Shown piece after piece: positions 1 to 9,307 of a stretch of DNA of 60,893 nt (the stretch's first letter is position 1; each line of letters opens with the position of its first letter). The notes under the pieces are model-generated. The model did not search any database, was not told the DNA's origin, and saw only the letters and a program-made list of their open reading frames with translations. The translations under genes and the position numbers were made by a program. Origin of the DNA: an uncultured Lachnospiraceae bacterium (GTDB lineage: Bacteria > Bacillota > Clostridia > Lachnospirales > Lachnospiraceae). The stretch is from positions 1 to 60,893 of the forward strand of contig CANRZW010000022.1 of assembly GCA_947644545.1 (NCBI GenBank), in the 5' to 3' direction.

Positions 1-38
1 TCGGCACTACAAATGAAAAGTGATTTGGTTAAATATAA

Positions 39-356
39 TCAGGTCAGTACACTAGTTGCATCAAGTGCATATTCCCAAACTTTTTTACCCTCCCCCATAG
101 GATAAGAAGCCGTTAAGAGCATTAACGCGTCTGTAAAGTTATCTAACTGCGAAGTCGTGGAATCCGTGACCTTTGGATAATCTCCTTCTTTCAAAAAGAT
201 TGGAACCGATTCCCTAACATGTGCCTCCATATTTTTTGTTGGAATACAGTAAACCATCACTAATAGTAAGTAACCTGTCAAACATGATATGACAATTATT
301 ATAAGAATATATAAAAAATCTTTAAAAATATTAGTTAAAATAAAATTTTTATGCAT
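39..356 (-). CDS. Short membrane protein, probably truncated, at the distal end of EPS locus 1
   Basis: This 105-residue protein has one strongly hydrophobic membrane segment at about residues 11-36 and then a short extracytoplasmic part containing the motif QLDNFTDALML. From memory, longer Lachnospiraceae EPS-cluster membrane proteins begin in a similar way (one membrane helix, then a 'QLDNFTDA' motif). If that is right, this copy stops far too early. In-frame translation past the stop, as far as the window goes, does not look like a continuation. It starts 15 bp after the aldolase-fusion gene, so it is the last gene of the operon. Function is unknown. Truncation by a rearrangement left of the window is an inference. 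Confidence 0.5.
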   Translation of the reverse strand: MHKNFILTNIFKDFLYILIIIVISCLTGYLLLVMVYCIPTKNMEAHVRESVPIFLKEGDYPKVTDSTTSQLDNFTDALMLLTASYPMGEGKKVWEYALDATSVLT

Positions 357-371
357 CTGTCTTTACTCAAT

Positions 372-1946
372 TCAAATATCCTTATATATAGAATCTGTCA
401 AAAAAAACGTATCAAAATCAGAGAAATCATTGCTCAATATTTCACAAACTTTCTTCTCTGACCTAACATCAGTATCATGTCTATCAAATATGTCATCAAA
501 AAATAATAGACCACCATCTCTTCTACCGTCAAATCCCGCAAAAAATATCTTATGAACTCCCAATTTTCCTAAAAGCTTCATTAGCATTATCGTACTATCA
601 TTGCAATATTCATTACGAAAATGTACCAATTCATTATATGCCACTGTATAATCTGGCATTAAATTATCTCTCACTAAATTTGATGTAATAATCAGTTTAC
701 TAGTCCCCTTATAACTTTTCACCGCATCTTCTCTTTTAGAATTTGTTAGGAAAATATAATCCGGTTTGATTCCTATTGAAACTGGAACAAAATTAACCGC
801 AATCACACAAGTATCTTTATCAATAAAATCAGCAATCCTATATTTCGCCTCCATTATAGATTGTCCTGGAGATAAAATAAGCACCTTAGAGTATTTGCTA
901 ATTTTTTCTCTTAAATCCTGAAGCTCATCCATATCTTGATATATGACATTCATGTAGTCAAAGTATAATTGAGCAATATACGTTTCATTAAACGTTTCTG
1001 CCTCACTTTGTGGAATCTGCGATAAAATCCGTAGGATGTCCTTCGTCTTAAGTCTCTTTTTACCGATAAGAAATTCCGCATATGTTCTATGCAAATTGTA
1101 TTTCGCAGACAAAGCGTACGGAATAGCGTACCCCCATGGTGACTTTGCTTTGATCGGCGCAATATAATCGTCTATGGCGTCATAAATTGGTTCAACCCCA
1201 TATCCGGCTCCAAATCTTTCATTTACATAATCTATAATCTGCTCTATGCACAAGTTTCCTGGCACACGTCCCATCCCCAACAGTGAACCATCAATAATTA
1301 TATTCCTCTGCGGATTTGCTATTTCTATAATATGTTGTGCCAATGAAAAAGCCAGTCCTAAATTCTCGTGAAGATGAACTCCTATTGTAATATCCTTCGC
1401 TAAATTATTTTCTACAAGAAAATAGCGATGTGATAGGTCACTTGTACGCATAACCCCAAATGTATCAACAATTGAAAACCCATACGGATGCAATTCATTC
1501 ACTTTATCTAAAACTTCTATATACTCTTGGTCAGAATAGACATTATTATTAACTGGATTAATAAACACTTTATATCCTTTATCCATTAAAATTCTGGCGG
1601 TTTCCAATCCCCAATCTAAACGATGTCTCTTAAATGAAAGTCGAATATACTCTACTGTTCCATCATAAGGCTCCAAATGTGCTAGATCTATAAAATCAGC
1701 CATCAAAGATATCTTTGATTTCCCACAAGATTTTGGTAAAATCCGCTTAACATCTGAAATACTATAATATCTTGCAGTATCTAGCCCATATGCCTGATCA
1801 AATAGAAATCCCACCTCAATAATATCTATTTCGGACTCAACTAATCTTTCAATAATGTTCCGAATAGCCAGCTCCCCAAATTCCCCCTGGTTAATATGTC
1901 CACCATCCCGTAATGTGCAATCTAATAGCCTGATATGCTTTTCCAT
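372..1946 (-). CDS. DRE-TIM aldolase fused to an MptE-like (DUF115-type) domain
   Basis: The 524-residue protein starts with a DRE-TIM metallolyase domain (about residues 5-290) of the 4-hydroxy-2-oxovalerate aldolase/HMG-CoA lyase type. The metal and substrate motif LLDCTLRDGGH lies near the N terminus, an HLHEN metal-ligand motif near residue 192, and a GSLLGMGRVPGN loop follows. The C-terminal part (about 350-524) is different: LILSPGQSIMEAK and then GIKPDYIFLTN resemble the nucleotide-binding pattern of MptE-like/DUF115 proteins. It sits 9 bp after a cytidylyltransferase-like gene. I infer that the aldolase makes or cleaves a 2-keto-acid-type precursor for an unusual activated sugar. The exact reaction is unknown. 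A related arrangement may exist in other capsule loci. Confidence 0.72.
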   Translation of the reverse strand: MEKHIRLLDCTLRDGGHINQGEFGELAIRNIIERLVESEIDIIEVGFLFDQAYGLDTARYYSISDVKRILPKSCGKSKISLMADFIDLAHLEPYDGTVEYIRLSFKRHRLDWGLETARILMDKGYKVFINPVNNNVYSDQEYIEVLDKVNELHPYGFSIVDTFGVMRTSDLSHRYFLVENNLAKDITIGVHLHENLGLAFSLAQHIIEIANPQRNIIIDGSLLGMGRVPGNLCIEQIIDYVNERFGAGYGVEPIYDAIDDYIAPIKAKSPWGYAIPYALSAKYNLHRTYAEFLIGKKRLKTKDILRILSQIPQSEAETFNETYIAQLYFDYMNVIYQDMDELQDLREKISKYSKVLILSPGQSIMEAKYRIADFIDKDTCVIAVNFVPVSIGIKPDYIFLTNSKREDAVKSYKGTSKLIITSNLVRDNLMPDYTVAYNELVHFRNEYCNDSTIMLMKLLGKLGVHKIFFAGFDGRRDGGLLFFDDIFDRHDTDVRSEKKVCEILSNDFSDFDTFFLTDSIYKDI

Positions 1947-1955
1947 AACATCTCC

Positions 1956-2630
1956 TTAAAAGAAACCTTTCTGCTTCAAAAGTCCAGTATATACAGTATC
2001 TGCCAATTCAAAATCTTCTGGATAGTCAATATCTATTGATTCTATTTCATTAGCTTCGCATATATACGGATTTACTCCGCTTCTACTATGATATTTCTGA
2101 AATGTTTCTCTGGTAAATACATACGGTGTTGAAAGCTCCATAAAAATAGGTTTCATATCCTGCGTTCTTAAAGGATTATTCAATTCAAAATTGAGTGGTT
2201 TATTATCCTCCCATAAAAAATTTTGTATCTTCTTAGCGCAAAATGAAGAATCAAATTTCCCACTTTTTACTTGCTTTATGCATTCCTCAATATGTTCACT
2301 TGTCACAAAAGGTGATGTAGCATGTGCCAGTACATATAAATCTGCATCAATCGCCTCAACAAAAGCGTTATATATTTGAGTGCCCTTTACATCTTTTTGA
2401 TCTAAACAAGTGGAACGCTCTAAGAATTCCACTCCCTCTATAAGATATTCTTTTATTGACTCATTGCTGCAAAAACAATAAATCTGGTCTATGACACCTT
2501 TTTGTTTCAATTTAACGAGAGAACGTTGAATAAAGTGTATGAGAGGCATTCCATCTGAAAATCGCTTAGTATTTTTACCAGGTGTTCGTTCATTATTAAG
2601 TTTGATTGGTATAAAAGCAACTGTTTTCAT
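1956..2630 (-). CDS. Acylneuraminate cytidylyltransferase-like nucleotidyltransferase
   Basis: At 224 residues this matches the CMP-sialic-acid/CMP-Kdo synthetase fold. The N-terminal IPIKLNNERTPGKN corresponds to the CTP-binding loop (usual form IPARxGSKGxxxKN), LYVLAHATSPFVT corresponds to the LLQPTSP strand, and the end carries the ESIDIDYPEDFELAD signature. In this family the enzyme activates a 2-keto sugar acid as its CMP derivative. Its start overlaps the stop of the PP-loop gene by 4 bp (ATGA), so the two are translationally coupled, and the aldolase fusion follows 9 bp later. With the aldolase this suggests a CMP-activated keto sugar, but no NeuB-like synthase is visible in the window. 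The substrate is not known. Confidence 0.8.
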   Translation of the reverse strand: MKTVAFIPIKLNNERTPGKNTKRFSDGMPLIHFIQRSLVKLKQKGVIDQIYCFCSNESIKEYLIEGVEFLERSTCLDQKDVKGTQIYNAFVEAIDADLYVLAHATSPFVTSEHIEECIKQVKSGKFDSSFCAKKIQNFLWEDNKPLNFELNNPLRTQDMKPIFMELSTPYVFTRETFQKYHSRSGVNPYICEANEIESIDIDYPEDFELADTVYTGLLKQKGFF

Positions 2631-3943
2631 TTCTTACCATCCTTCCCTCTCTTTAGTGATAAATCATTTTCTCTTAACTGCTTTGTTGACATTCCATACT
2701 TTTTTACATCCAATTTAAGTTTAAAATATATATTTCTTAACATCATATTATCTCTTAATTTTTCTCTCAACCAGCCTTCAAATTGAACCCCTAGGCTAAG
2801 TGGATAAGATAAAAAAGGTATCCTATAACCATTATCTATAAGAGCTTTTAATATATCTCTATTAAACGGCTTTTTTCTATGCGAAAGAATCACCGCAATT
2901 CTTTTGGTATATTGTTTCTTAAATTCATTAACCGGATAGACCTTTTCAAACTTATCCAACTTTTTCAGTGCATATAACTCAGCCATAGTTCTGGTACACT
3001 TTTCACATCGACCACAATTTTGGGCCAGAGGCATTGCACAAGCAAATAAATGTTTTTGCACAATTGAAAAATCTGCAATATAATTTATTTTTTCTATTCT
3101 GCTTGCTTCAACCCCACTCGAATAGAAGATCAAATTTTCTGTTGAAATGTTTGGCATACTAAAAAAATCATGCCACAATACATCGTATGGAGAAGCATTA
3201 ATTTTTGCTTCATTTAGTTTATATCCAGCTGACCCCAGATAATAAATATGGAATAACTTCTGCAATGCAAACACCGAGCTACAATATTGTAACGATGCAA
3301 GCCCTTCATTTGCAACGTAAATTTTACTTGACGAATAAAAAGGTTTAATTTTAAACTCTCTATTTAAGTTTGTTTCACAAAGAATAAATTTTAAATTTAA
3401 TTCCTTTGCAATCTTTTCAGTTTTTTTGCAATTGTCATTTAACCAATTCACCCGCAATTGATCAGAAAAAATAGTCGCTGGAATATCAGTAAAAAGAACA
3501 TGAGTAACTTTATAATTTTTGTAGTTACCTTCAAGACTTTTTAGAATTGTATAAAATGAATCCACACCGCAGCTTAAAGCAGTACCCACTGCTCCTTCAT
3601 TAGATATCCTTCTAACATCTGCCACCGCATCAATATTTATCTCATGAAAAAAATCTGTAGTTCCAGCCAATGTCGGGATATAATATGTACTTAACTGAAA
3701 CAATAATCTTTCTGAAACAGGATTTTCTATAACAAGGTCATAATCATATATCATTGCATAATATAACAATCCCGTTAAAAAGGCATCAGCTCTCTCCACA
3801 CAAACATAAGCCTCATATTCTTTCGGAAATCGATACCACATTTTTGTGGTACGATCACTTAACTCTATATCAGCACATAAATAAACAAATTTTTCGTCAA
3901 ATTCAATTCTTTCATTTTTGATTTTTATTTTTTCTCTCATCAA
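2627..3943 (-). CDS. PP-loop superfamily protein with a CxxC-type metal site, in EPS locus
   Basis: I do not recognise a named family for this 438-residue protein. Residues about 123-131 read LSCGVDSFY, which matches the PP-loop (SGGxDS) that binds and adenylates in ATP pyrophosphatases such as QueC and amidotransferases. Near residue 318 there is CGRCEKC, like the zinc knuckle of QueC. The N-terminal 110 residues resemble nothing I can name. It overlaps the downstream cytidylyltransferase gene by 4 bp and follows the Wzx gene by 26 bp. I infer an ATP-dependent activation step (amidation, thiolation or adenylation) on a sugar or acid precursor. Start ATG is preceded by GAGG at 8 bp. Confidence 0.6.
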   Translation of the reverse strand: MMREKIKIKNERIEFDEKFVYLCADIELSDRTTKMWYRFPKEYEAYVCVERADAFLTGLLYYAMIYDYDLVIENPVSERLLFQLSTYYIPTLAGTTDFFHEINIDAVADVRRISNEGAVGTALSCGVDSFYTILKSLEGNYKNYKVTHVLFTDIPATIFSDQLRVNWLNDNCKKTEKIAKELNLKFILCETNLNREFKIKPFYSSSKIYVANEGLASLQYCSSVFALQKLFHIYYLGSAGYKLNEAKINASPYDVLWHDFFSMPNISTENLIFYSSGVEASRIEKINYIADFSIVQKHLFACAMPLAQNCGRCEKCTRTMAELYALKKLDKFEKVYPVNEFKKQYTKRIAVILSHRKKPFNRDILKALIDNGYRIPFLSYPLSLGVQFEGWLREKLRDNMMLRNIYFKLKLDVKKYGMSTKQLRENDLSLKRGKDGKK

Positions 3944-3969
3944 TTTGTCCTCACAGTATCAACAAAACA

Positions 3970-5424
3970 TCACATTTTTTTATTAAGCAAATTTAAAATT
4001 TCAAATAATTTCTTTCTGTTGAAAAATATCAGAAACAGAATTAGTAATATCAAAATATACCGCAGTAAAACCATTTTAATTAAAAAAACTGAAACAATCA
4101 AAAATCCTATAATAGAAAACGAGATGACAACAAACACTTTTATATCATAAAAATTTTCTTCCACTGTATTTTCATGCTGTACTTTTTTCATAAATGCATA
4201 ATGCATTAATGCCATAATTATGTAACCGGCTAATGTTGTGTATGCAGCAGCTATAAATCCAAATTTAGGAATACAAATCAAATTCATAACAATATTAAAA
4301 ACAACAGCTATTACAGTAGCAATCACCACAAGATTTGTTTTTTCATAATAATATTCAATACCAACAAATAAATTAAATAGGAACATAAAAAACACACTGG
4401 CGGCAACAGGCGCTATTGCATATACAGCTTGACGATACTCCTTTGTTCCAAGAATACTCATGCACTCTGGTGCAATCAACATTAATGTACAATTCAAAAC
4501 AGCCACCAAAATAACCAGCCTTGTAGCTACTTTTCGAATATCATTTATTCCTCCTGCCTTGATCTTTTGGTATAGCCATGAATTGTATGACATTAAAATC
4601 GCGTCATTAAATATAAGTAAGACCATGGCAACACTATATGCTAAACTATATATGCCGGCCTCAGAAGCTCCACATATACTATTGATCATTACTCGATCAG
4701 ACTGCTGTAAGAGAATAAATGACAGTTGATGTGGTATCAATGGAATACTGAATCCGAGAATGAATTTCCAATATTCCTTATTGAAATATGCATGTGAACG
4801 TTTATTAACTATCAAAAACGGCCAAATGTAAATCCCAATTGCAACCAATACTCTAGCAAGTATTGCCGCCTGCCCCCGTTCTTGGAAATTATACATCATT
4901 ACAACAGCTACAACTGGAGTTAAAAGCGACATACTAATTGACCCTATTACTACAGGCTTATATTCAAAACTAAATCTATGTTCTGAACACCAGTACTCAA
5001 AGCTGGCCATCAAAAAAAACTCAAGAAACATTAATATCATCAAGTAGTTCGGTATAGCAATTACATTTTGAAACCACCGAAAAAAAACAAAATAGACAAT
5101 ACAGCACAATAAAGTCGATGTTGTGCTGACCCCTACCAAAGAAGCAATAAAATTGTTCTTATCATTCGCATATTTAATCATTCCATTATTAAACACATAA
5201 TTGAACAACATCAACGTCGCAAATACCCTTATAATATCCTGCCACGAAAAGAACACAGAATATTCTCCGTATTGCTCAGTTGTCATTAGTCTCGTATATA
5301 ATGGAACAACTAAAAACTGTATTCCCTTTCGCAAAATATTTGCTACCGCAAACCATAAAGATGCCTTTGCAGGCTTTGATATGTTGCAGTATCTATTTTT
5401 TAATACGCATACTACCTTTTCCAT
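3970..5424 (-). CDS. Wzx-type oligosaccharide flippase, EPS locus 1
   Basis: This roughly 484-residue protein is hydrophobic throughout, with about 12-14 predicted membrane helices, and has the MATE/MVF-type polysaccharide exporter pattern (N-terminal LWFAVANILRKGIQFLVVPLY, which is typical of Wzx). Wzx proteins flip undecaprenyl-diphosphate-linked repeat units across the membrane. I chose the ATG at 5424 because it follows GGAGAAGG with normal spacing. A TTG five codons upstream overlaps this ribosome site. The Wzy polymerase gene ends 25 bp upstream of the track of this gene, so they form one operon. Wzx sequences are too variable to infer the sugar. Confidence 0.87.
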   Translation of the reverse strand: MEKVVCVLKNRYCNISKPAKASLWFAVANILRKGIQFLVVPLYTRLMTTEQYGEYSVFFSWQDIIRVFATLMLFNYVFNNGMIKYANDKNNFIASLVGVSTTSTLLCCIVYFVFFRWFQNVIAIPNYLMILMFLEFFLMASFEYWCSEHRFSFEYKPVVIGSISMSLLTPVVAVVMMYNFQERGQAAILARVLVAIGIYIWPFLIVNKRSHAYFNKEYWKFILGFSIPLIPHQLSFILLQQSDRVMINSICGASEAGIYSLAYSVAMVLLIFNDAILMSYNSWLYQKIKAGGINDIRKVATRLVILVAVLNCTLMLIAPECMSILGTKEYRQAVYAIAPVAASVFFMFLFNLFVGIEYYYEKTNLVVIATVIAVVFNIVMNLICIPKFGFIAAAYTTLAGYIIMALMHYAFMKKVQHENTVEENFYDIKVFVVISFSIIGFLIVSVFLIKMVLLRYILILLILFLIFFNRKKLFEILNLLNKKM

Positions 5425-5464
5425 AATATCCTTCTCCAATACAGGGCGCCAAATTACTCTTATT

Positions 5465-6700
5465 TTAAATTTTGTCGCTTTCTATCTTAATTTTAGTTAG
5501 CACACACAACATTAATGTGGATATAATCGCCTCGTAATTACTGGAGTAAAGCATTGCCGAGCTATCAAATAAACATCCAAACAAAAAAGCTGCAATGAAA
5601 GAAATCCAAATATACTTGTATCCTTTATTTTCAATCTTCGATACAGATTTGATTACTTTACCTATCGTATATAAATGGATTCCAAGAAAAATAATTCCTC
5701 CTTGAAATATAATATCCATAAATGCATTGTGAAAGCTTTTGAGTTTAAACAACGGTTCTAAATAAGGACCTTGTGAATCAAAGCCAAAACCACTCAAAAC
5801 AGCACCGTTGGAAAAAAGATATTGAACCCCCGAATACCACATATTAAATCGCAACGATCCAGAATCCCCAAATGAAGTATTGGTCTCATGATAAAATCTC
5901 CCTATTAGGACAGATAAATCAGTAAATACTATTATCAATAATATGAGACAGACACCTAACAATGGTAGAACAATTTTTCCTTTTCTTCCAAGGTTTAAAT
6001 ATATACACATTGTCAAAAAAAGAAGAAACATCAACATAGCAGTTCTGGAATCTGTAACATATATTTGTAAAGTAAGCAGTAACATTCCAAACAAATATCT
6101 CTTCTTATGAGTAATATATAACAAATACATTCCCGCAGAAACTGACAAAAAACAAAAATACGCAAAAACATTTCTTTGCCCAAAAAAGGATCTATATTCC
6201 CATGCGTTATTCATTCTTTCTTTTCCAATCAATACACCTATCCAATTCTGGTTTTGAATAATCATCGCATATAGAGATGCAATAATCCCGATTATAAAAA
6301 CCACCCGCATCAGCAAAAGTAAATCTTCTTTACATAAATAGTCATTCCAATTCACACCCATGACCATTACTATTACCAATCCAATTATAACTCCTTGATG
6401 AAGATTGTCTGCTCTTAAATCCAATATAACCTTTCCATAGATCATACCAACTATGGTATTCAATAAAATCAAGCCCGAAATAATAACATATTCCTTGCTA
6501 AAAGGATTCTTTCTTTCCTTTATAACATATACTACACCTAATGAAATCCATAAGAAATAGTTTATATAATATCCTATACTTGAATTATCAAGCACTTCTC
6601 TGGAAAAAACTCCACCGAAAACACTTAACAGAATCATACCGCTAAAAAAAATAGCCCAAAAATGTTCAATTACTTTTTTCTTACTGATTATCATTGTCAT
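5465..6700 (-). CDS. Wzy-type O-antigen/EPS polymerase, locus 1
   Basis: A 411-residue integral membrane protein with about 11 hydrophobic helices and a large extracytoplasmic loop in the second half (around GSLRFNMWYSGVQYL), the layout of the O-antigen ligase/Wzy polymerase family. Just before and in that loop are the usual polar residues (SRTAMLMFL, then FGDSGSLR). Wzy enzymes polymerise lipid-linked repeat units on the outer face of the membrane. The gene is followed by the Wzx flippase and preceded by a GT2 gene, with an 82-bp gap. The ATG follows AAGGTGA. A ligase role is less likely, as a flippase and its own priming transferase are in the same operon. Confidence 0.82.
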   Translation of the reverse strand: MTMIISKKKVIEHFWAIFFSGMILLSVFGGVFSREVLDNSSIGYYINYFLWISLGVVYVIKERKNPFSKEYVIISGLILLNTIVGMIYGKVILDLRADNLHQGVIIGLVIVMVMGVNWNDYLCKEDLLLLMRVVFIIGIIASLYAMIIQNQNWIGVLIGKERMNNAWEYRSFFGQRNVFAYFCFLSVSAGMYLLYITHKKRYLFGMLLLTLQIYVTDSRTAMLMFLLFLTMCIYLNLGRKGKIVLPLLGVCLILLIIVFTDLSVLIGRFYHETNTSFGDSGSLRFNMWYSGVQYLFSNGAVLSGFGFDSQGPYLEPLFKLKSFHNAFMDIIFQGGIIFLGIHLYTIGKVIKSVSKIENKGYKYIWISFIAAFLFGCLFDSSAMLYSSNYEAIISTLMLCVLTKIKIESDKI

Positions 6701-6782
6701 TCATTTCACCTTTTACCATTACTAAACGTTGGGCTACCTATCTAAATCATACATATCACTCTATAACGCATTTATAACTATC

Positions 6783-7766
6783 TCATATACTGATTTTTCC
6801 TCGTACACCACTTTTTATGTAAATTTGTCTAGTTAATCCAAGTCCCAAATAGCTACACAGGCACCCTAAACGAACTTTCCTATTTACATTTTTTCCAAAT
6901 ACCATTTTTTTTCTATTATCAAAAATAATTTTTTTCAGTATATCATATTCCCTATTCCATTTCTTCTGATCATAGATTGCGAATATCATATGGAAACAAG
7001 AACTAACTAACCTGCAAATAACCGCTTCATGCAAATGCGGATACACTTCATCAACAAATTTTACACACTCTAAAGCCGCTTCGAGTTCATCCATCTTTCT
7101 AATCGTAAATGGTTCATTCTGAATGCTTCCAGGACGATCAAAATAGTAGTATAAAACCTGTCTTACGTAAATAATTCTTTGTGCAATATGAAATAACTTG
7201 TATGTAACAAACTGATCCTCATAGAGTTTTCCAACCGGAAACCTGATATTCTCGAACAAAGAACGATTGTATAGCTTCGCCCAAGCACTATTATCAATTT
7301 CCTTATTCAAAAATAAATGTATGTATGCATCGTCAATCGTCCACATTTCCTCATAAGTCTTTATGTCTCTATCAACGACACTATCTTCTCTAAATCTGTC
7401 TGTCTTCTGATAAGCACACGCACTAATCTGTGCTTTTCCATGCTGAAGTGCTCTAATCAATAATTCTACACACTCTCTATTGATCCAGTCATCACTATCG
7501 ACAAACATAATATAGATTCCTGTTGATCTATCTATACCTGCATTACGTGCATCAGATAACCCACCATTACTCTTATGAATTACTTTAATTCTAGAATCAT
7601 TTTGCGCATAGTTATCACAAATCTCTCCAGAACCATCATTTGATCCGTCATCAACTAAAATGATTTCCAAATTCCTATATGTTTGATCGATAACAGAATC
7701 AATACATCGTTTCAAATATTGCTCTACATTATATACTGGTATGATCACAGATACAATTGGTTCCAC
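6783..7766 (-). CDS. Glycosyltransferase family 2, EPS locus 1
   Basis: The N-terminal half is a classic GT-A/GT2 domain: VSVIIPVYNVEQYLKRCIDS, then VDDGSNDGSG, the SDARNAG motif and the metal-binding FVDSDDW (DXD). The C-terminal part is the variable acceptor region, without clear membrane helices. It should add one sugar from a nucleotide donor to the lipid-linked repeat unit in the cytoplasm. The start codon is GTG, preceded by AGGAG at about 7 bp. A 68-bp gap separates it from the upstream radical SAM gene. Donor and acceptor cannot be told from sequence. Confidence 0.86.
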   Translation of the reverse strand: MEPIVSVIIPVYNVEQYLKRCIDSVIDQTYRNLEIILVDDGSNDGSGEICDNYAQNDSRIKVIHKSNGGLSDARNAGIDRSTGIYIMFVDSDDWINRECVELLIRALQHGKAQISACAYQKTDRFREDSVVDRDIKTYEEMWTIDDAYIHLFLNKEIDNSAWAKLYNRSLFENIRFPVGKLYEDQFVTYKLFHIAQRIIYVRQVLYYYFDRPGSIQNEPFTIRKMDELEAALECVKFVDEVYPHLHEAVICRLVSSCFHMIFAIYDQKKWNREYDILKKIIFDNRKKMVFGKNVNRKVRLGCLCSYLGLGLTRQIYIKSGVRGKISI

Positions 7767-7834
7767 AACCCAACTCCTATCTATTATTGATTAGTTTTCA
7801 AAAGCTATCGGCTACTTATACTTTCAACACTTTT

Positions 7835-9292
7835 TTATCGAAACAAAAACTTCTTAATTGATTTAAATGCCTTTAAGGATCGTTTCAGATCCTCCGGATC
7901 TTTTAAACCTGCCCACAAACGGTGCAAAATATATGAAGGACGTAAGTAATACTTTTTTCTGGCATAATCACAAAACGCAACCATTTCATCATTACTCAAT
8001 CCCGGTAAATCCAGAAGACTGTTAATCGTACCGTCTTCCTTGACGTAATCAGCGTAACCCCCCTTAATATAATCATTCTGTTTTGCCCACGCATATGCCT
8101 CTGTTCCTGGGAAAGGCAGTAATGGATAAAACTGCGCCGTATCTGTATTCAGCTTTAGTGCCAACTCTAACGTCTCTTGCATAGTTTTCTTGGTTTCACC
8201 ATTGTTCCCTACCATATAGCAAGCATGAACTAATAAGCCAGCTTTTTTTGCATTTGCAACATATTCCGTAACCTGCTTAATAGTTATTCCCTTTTTAATA
8301 TTATTTAAGATCTGCTGATTACAGCTTTCTATTCCCGGAATAATAAGATGACATCCTGCCTGTTTCATTTTCCTCATAGTTTCCAAATCAAGATTTACTC
8401 TGGCATTACATAACCACCTAAATCTTTTATGAAGCCCCTTCTGAATCAGCAAATCACATATAGCAATCACGCGCTCCTTCTTTACTGTGAAAGTATCATC
8501 TTCAAAAACTACTTCTTTTACATCCGGAAAATTTTGCGCAATATACTCAAATTCTGCGACCACATTTTCCGGTGTCCTTAGGCGATATTTATGCCCATGC
8601 ATTGTCTGGGGATAAACACAAAAATTACATCTTGCCATACATCCCCTGCCAGAAAAAATCTGAATTTCAGGATAAGCTGCCGGTGCAAAAAAATAGTCCT
8701 TCGGATTCAAATATTTCTTAATAAATTCTGCTGCAAAAGGTATGTCATCTAGTGTTTCGATATAAGGCATGTCCTCGGTAGAGTGCAATTCACCTTTCTC
8801 TCTATAGGTAATTCCTTTCACCGAACTCCACTCACTATTATCTCTAATAGCTCTTGCAAAATCTCGTACAATATAATCAAATTCGTGGCGAGCAACTGCA
8901 TCAATACAATCACTGATACCTAATGTTTCATCTGGCAGAGCCGAAGGGTGAGTTCCTACCAGCATAACTTTTGCCTCCGGAAAGTTTTTCTTCAAGTTCT
9001 CCGCAAAACTAATATCACTGTAAATAGAAGGTGTACTTGTATCAAGGACAAAAAGCGCTGTGTCTTTTCCCCTCCTTCTAATTATATCAAGACTTTCTTC
9101 TCCATTAAAAGGTTTAGCCGGTGCATCAAGAAAGCAAACTTCAAAGCCATCCTTATCACATACTGCAGCAGCATAAATCAACCATAATGGATAGTACAGC
9201 GCGCCACTTCTTGTTATCGCCGGGCTCCGATTCTCTCTTGAAAACTTACCGTATTCAGCTTTAAATGGTGGATTAATAAAATAAACCTTCAT
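7835..9292 (-). CDS. B12-binding radical SAM protein in EPS operon
   Basis: The roughly 485-residue protein has an N-terminal cobalamin-binding-like Rossmann domain (about 1-150, starting VYFINPPFKAEYGKFSRENR) and a radical SAM core with the cluster motif GRGCMARCNFC (CxxxCxxC) near residue 205. A SPASM-free C-terminal region follows. B12-radical SAM enzymes commonly methylate unactivated carbon or phosphorus, or rearrange carbon skeletons. The gene lies directly between two GT2 genes, its stop and start nearly abutting them, so it probably modifies a sugar or lipid carrier of this polymer. I placed the start at 9292 because GGGAG precedes it; an ATG five codons upstream has no ribosome site. 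Confidence 0.83.
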   Translation of the reverse strand: MKVYFINPPFKAEYGKFSRENRSPAITRSGALYYPLWLIYAAAVCDKDGFEVCFLDAPAKPFNGEESLDIIRRRGKDTALFVLDTSTPSIYSDISFAENLKKNFPEAKVMLVGTHPSALPDETLGISDCIDAVARHEFDYIVRDFARAIRDNSEWSSVKGITYREKGELHSTEDMPYIETLDDIPFAAEFIKKYLNPKDYFFAPAAYPEIQIFSGRGCMARCNFCVYPQTMHGHKYRLRTPENVVAEFEYIAQNFPDVKEVVFEDDTFTVKKERVIAICDLLIQKGLHKRFRWLCNARVNLDLETMRKMKQAGCHLIIPGIESCNQQILNNIKKGITIKQVTEYVANAKKAGLLVHACYMVGNNGETKKTMQETLELALKLNTDTAQFYPLLPFPGTEAYAWAKQNDYIKGGYADYVKEDGTINSLLDLPGLSNDEMVAFCDYARKKYYLRPSYILHRLWAGLKDPEDLKRSLKAFKSIKKFLFR

Positions 9293-9307
9293 TTTTCTGT
9301 CTCCCAT

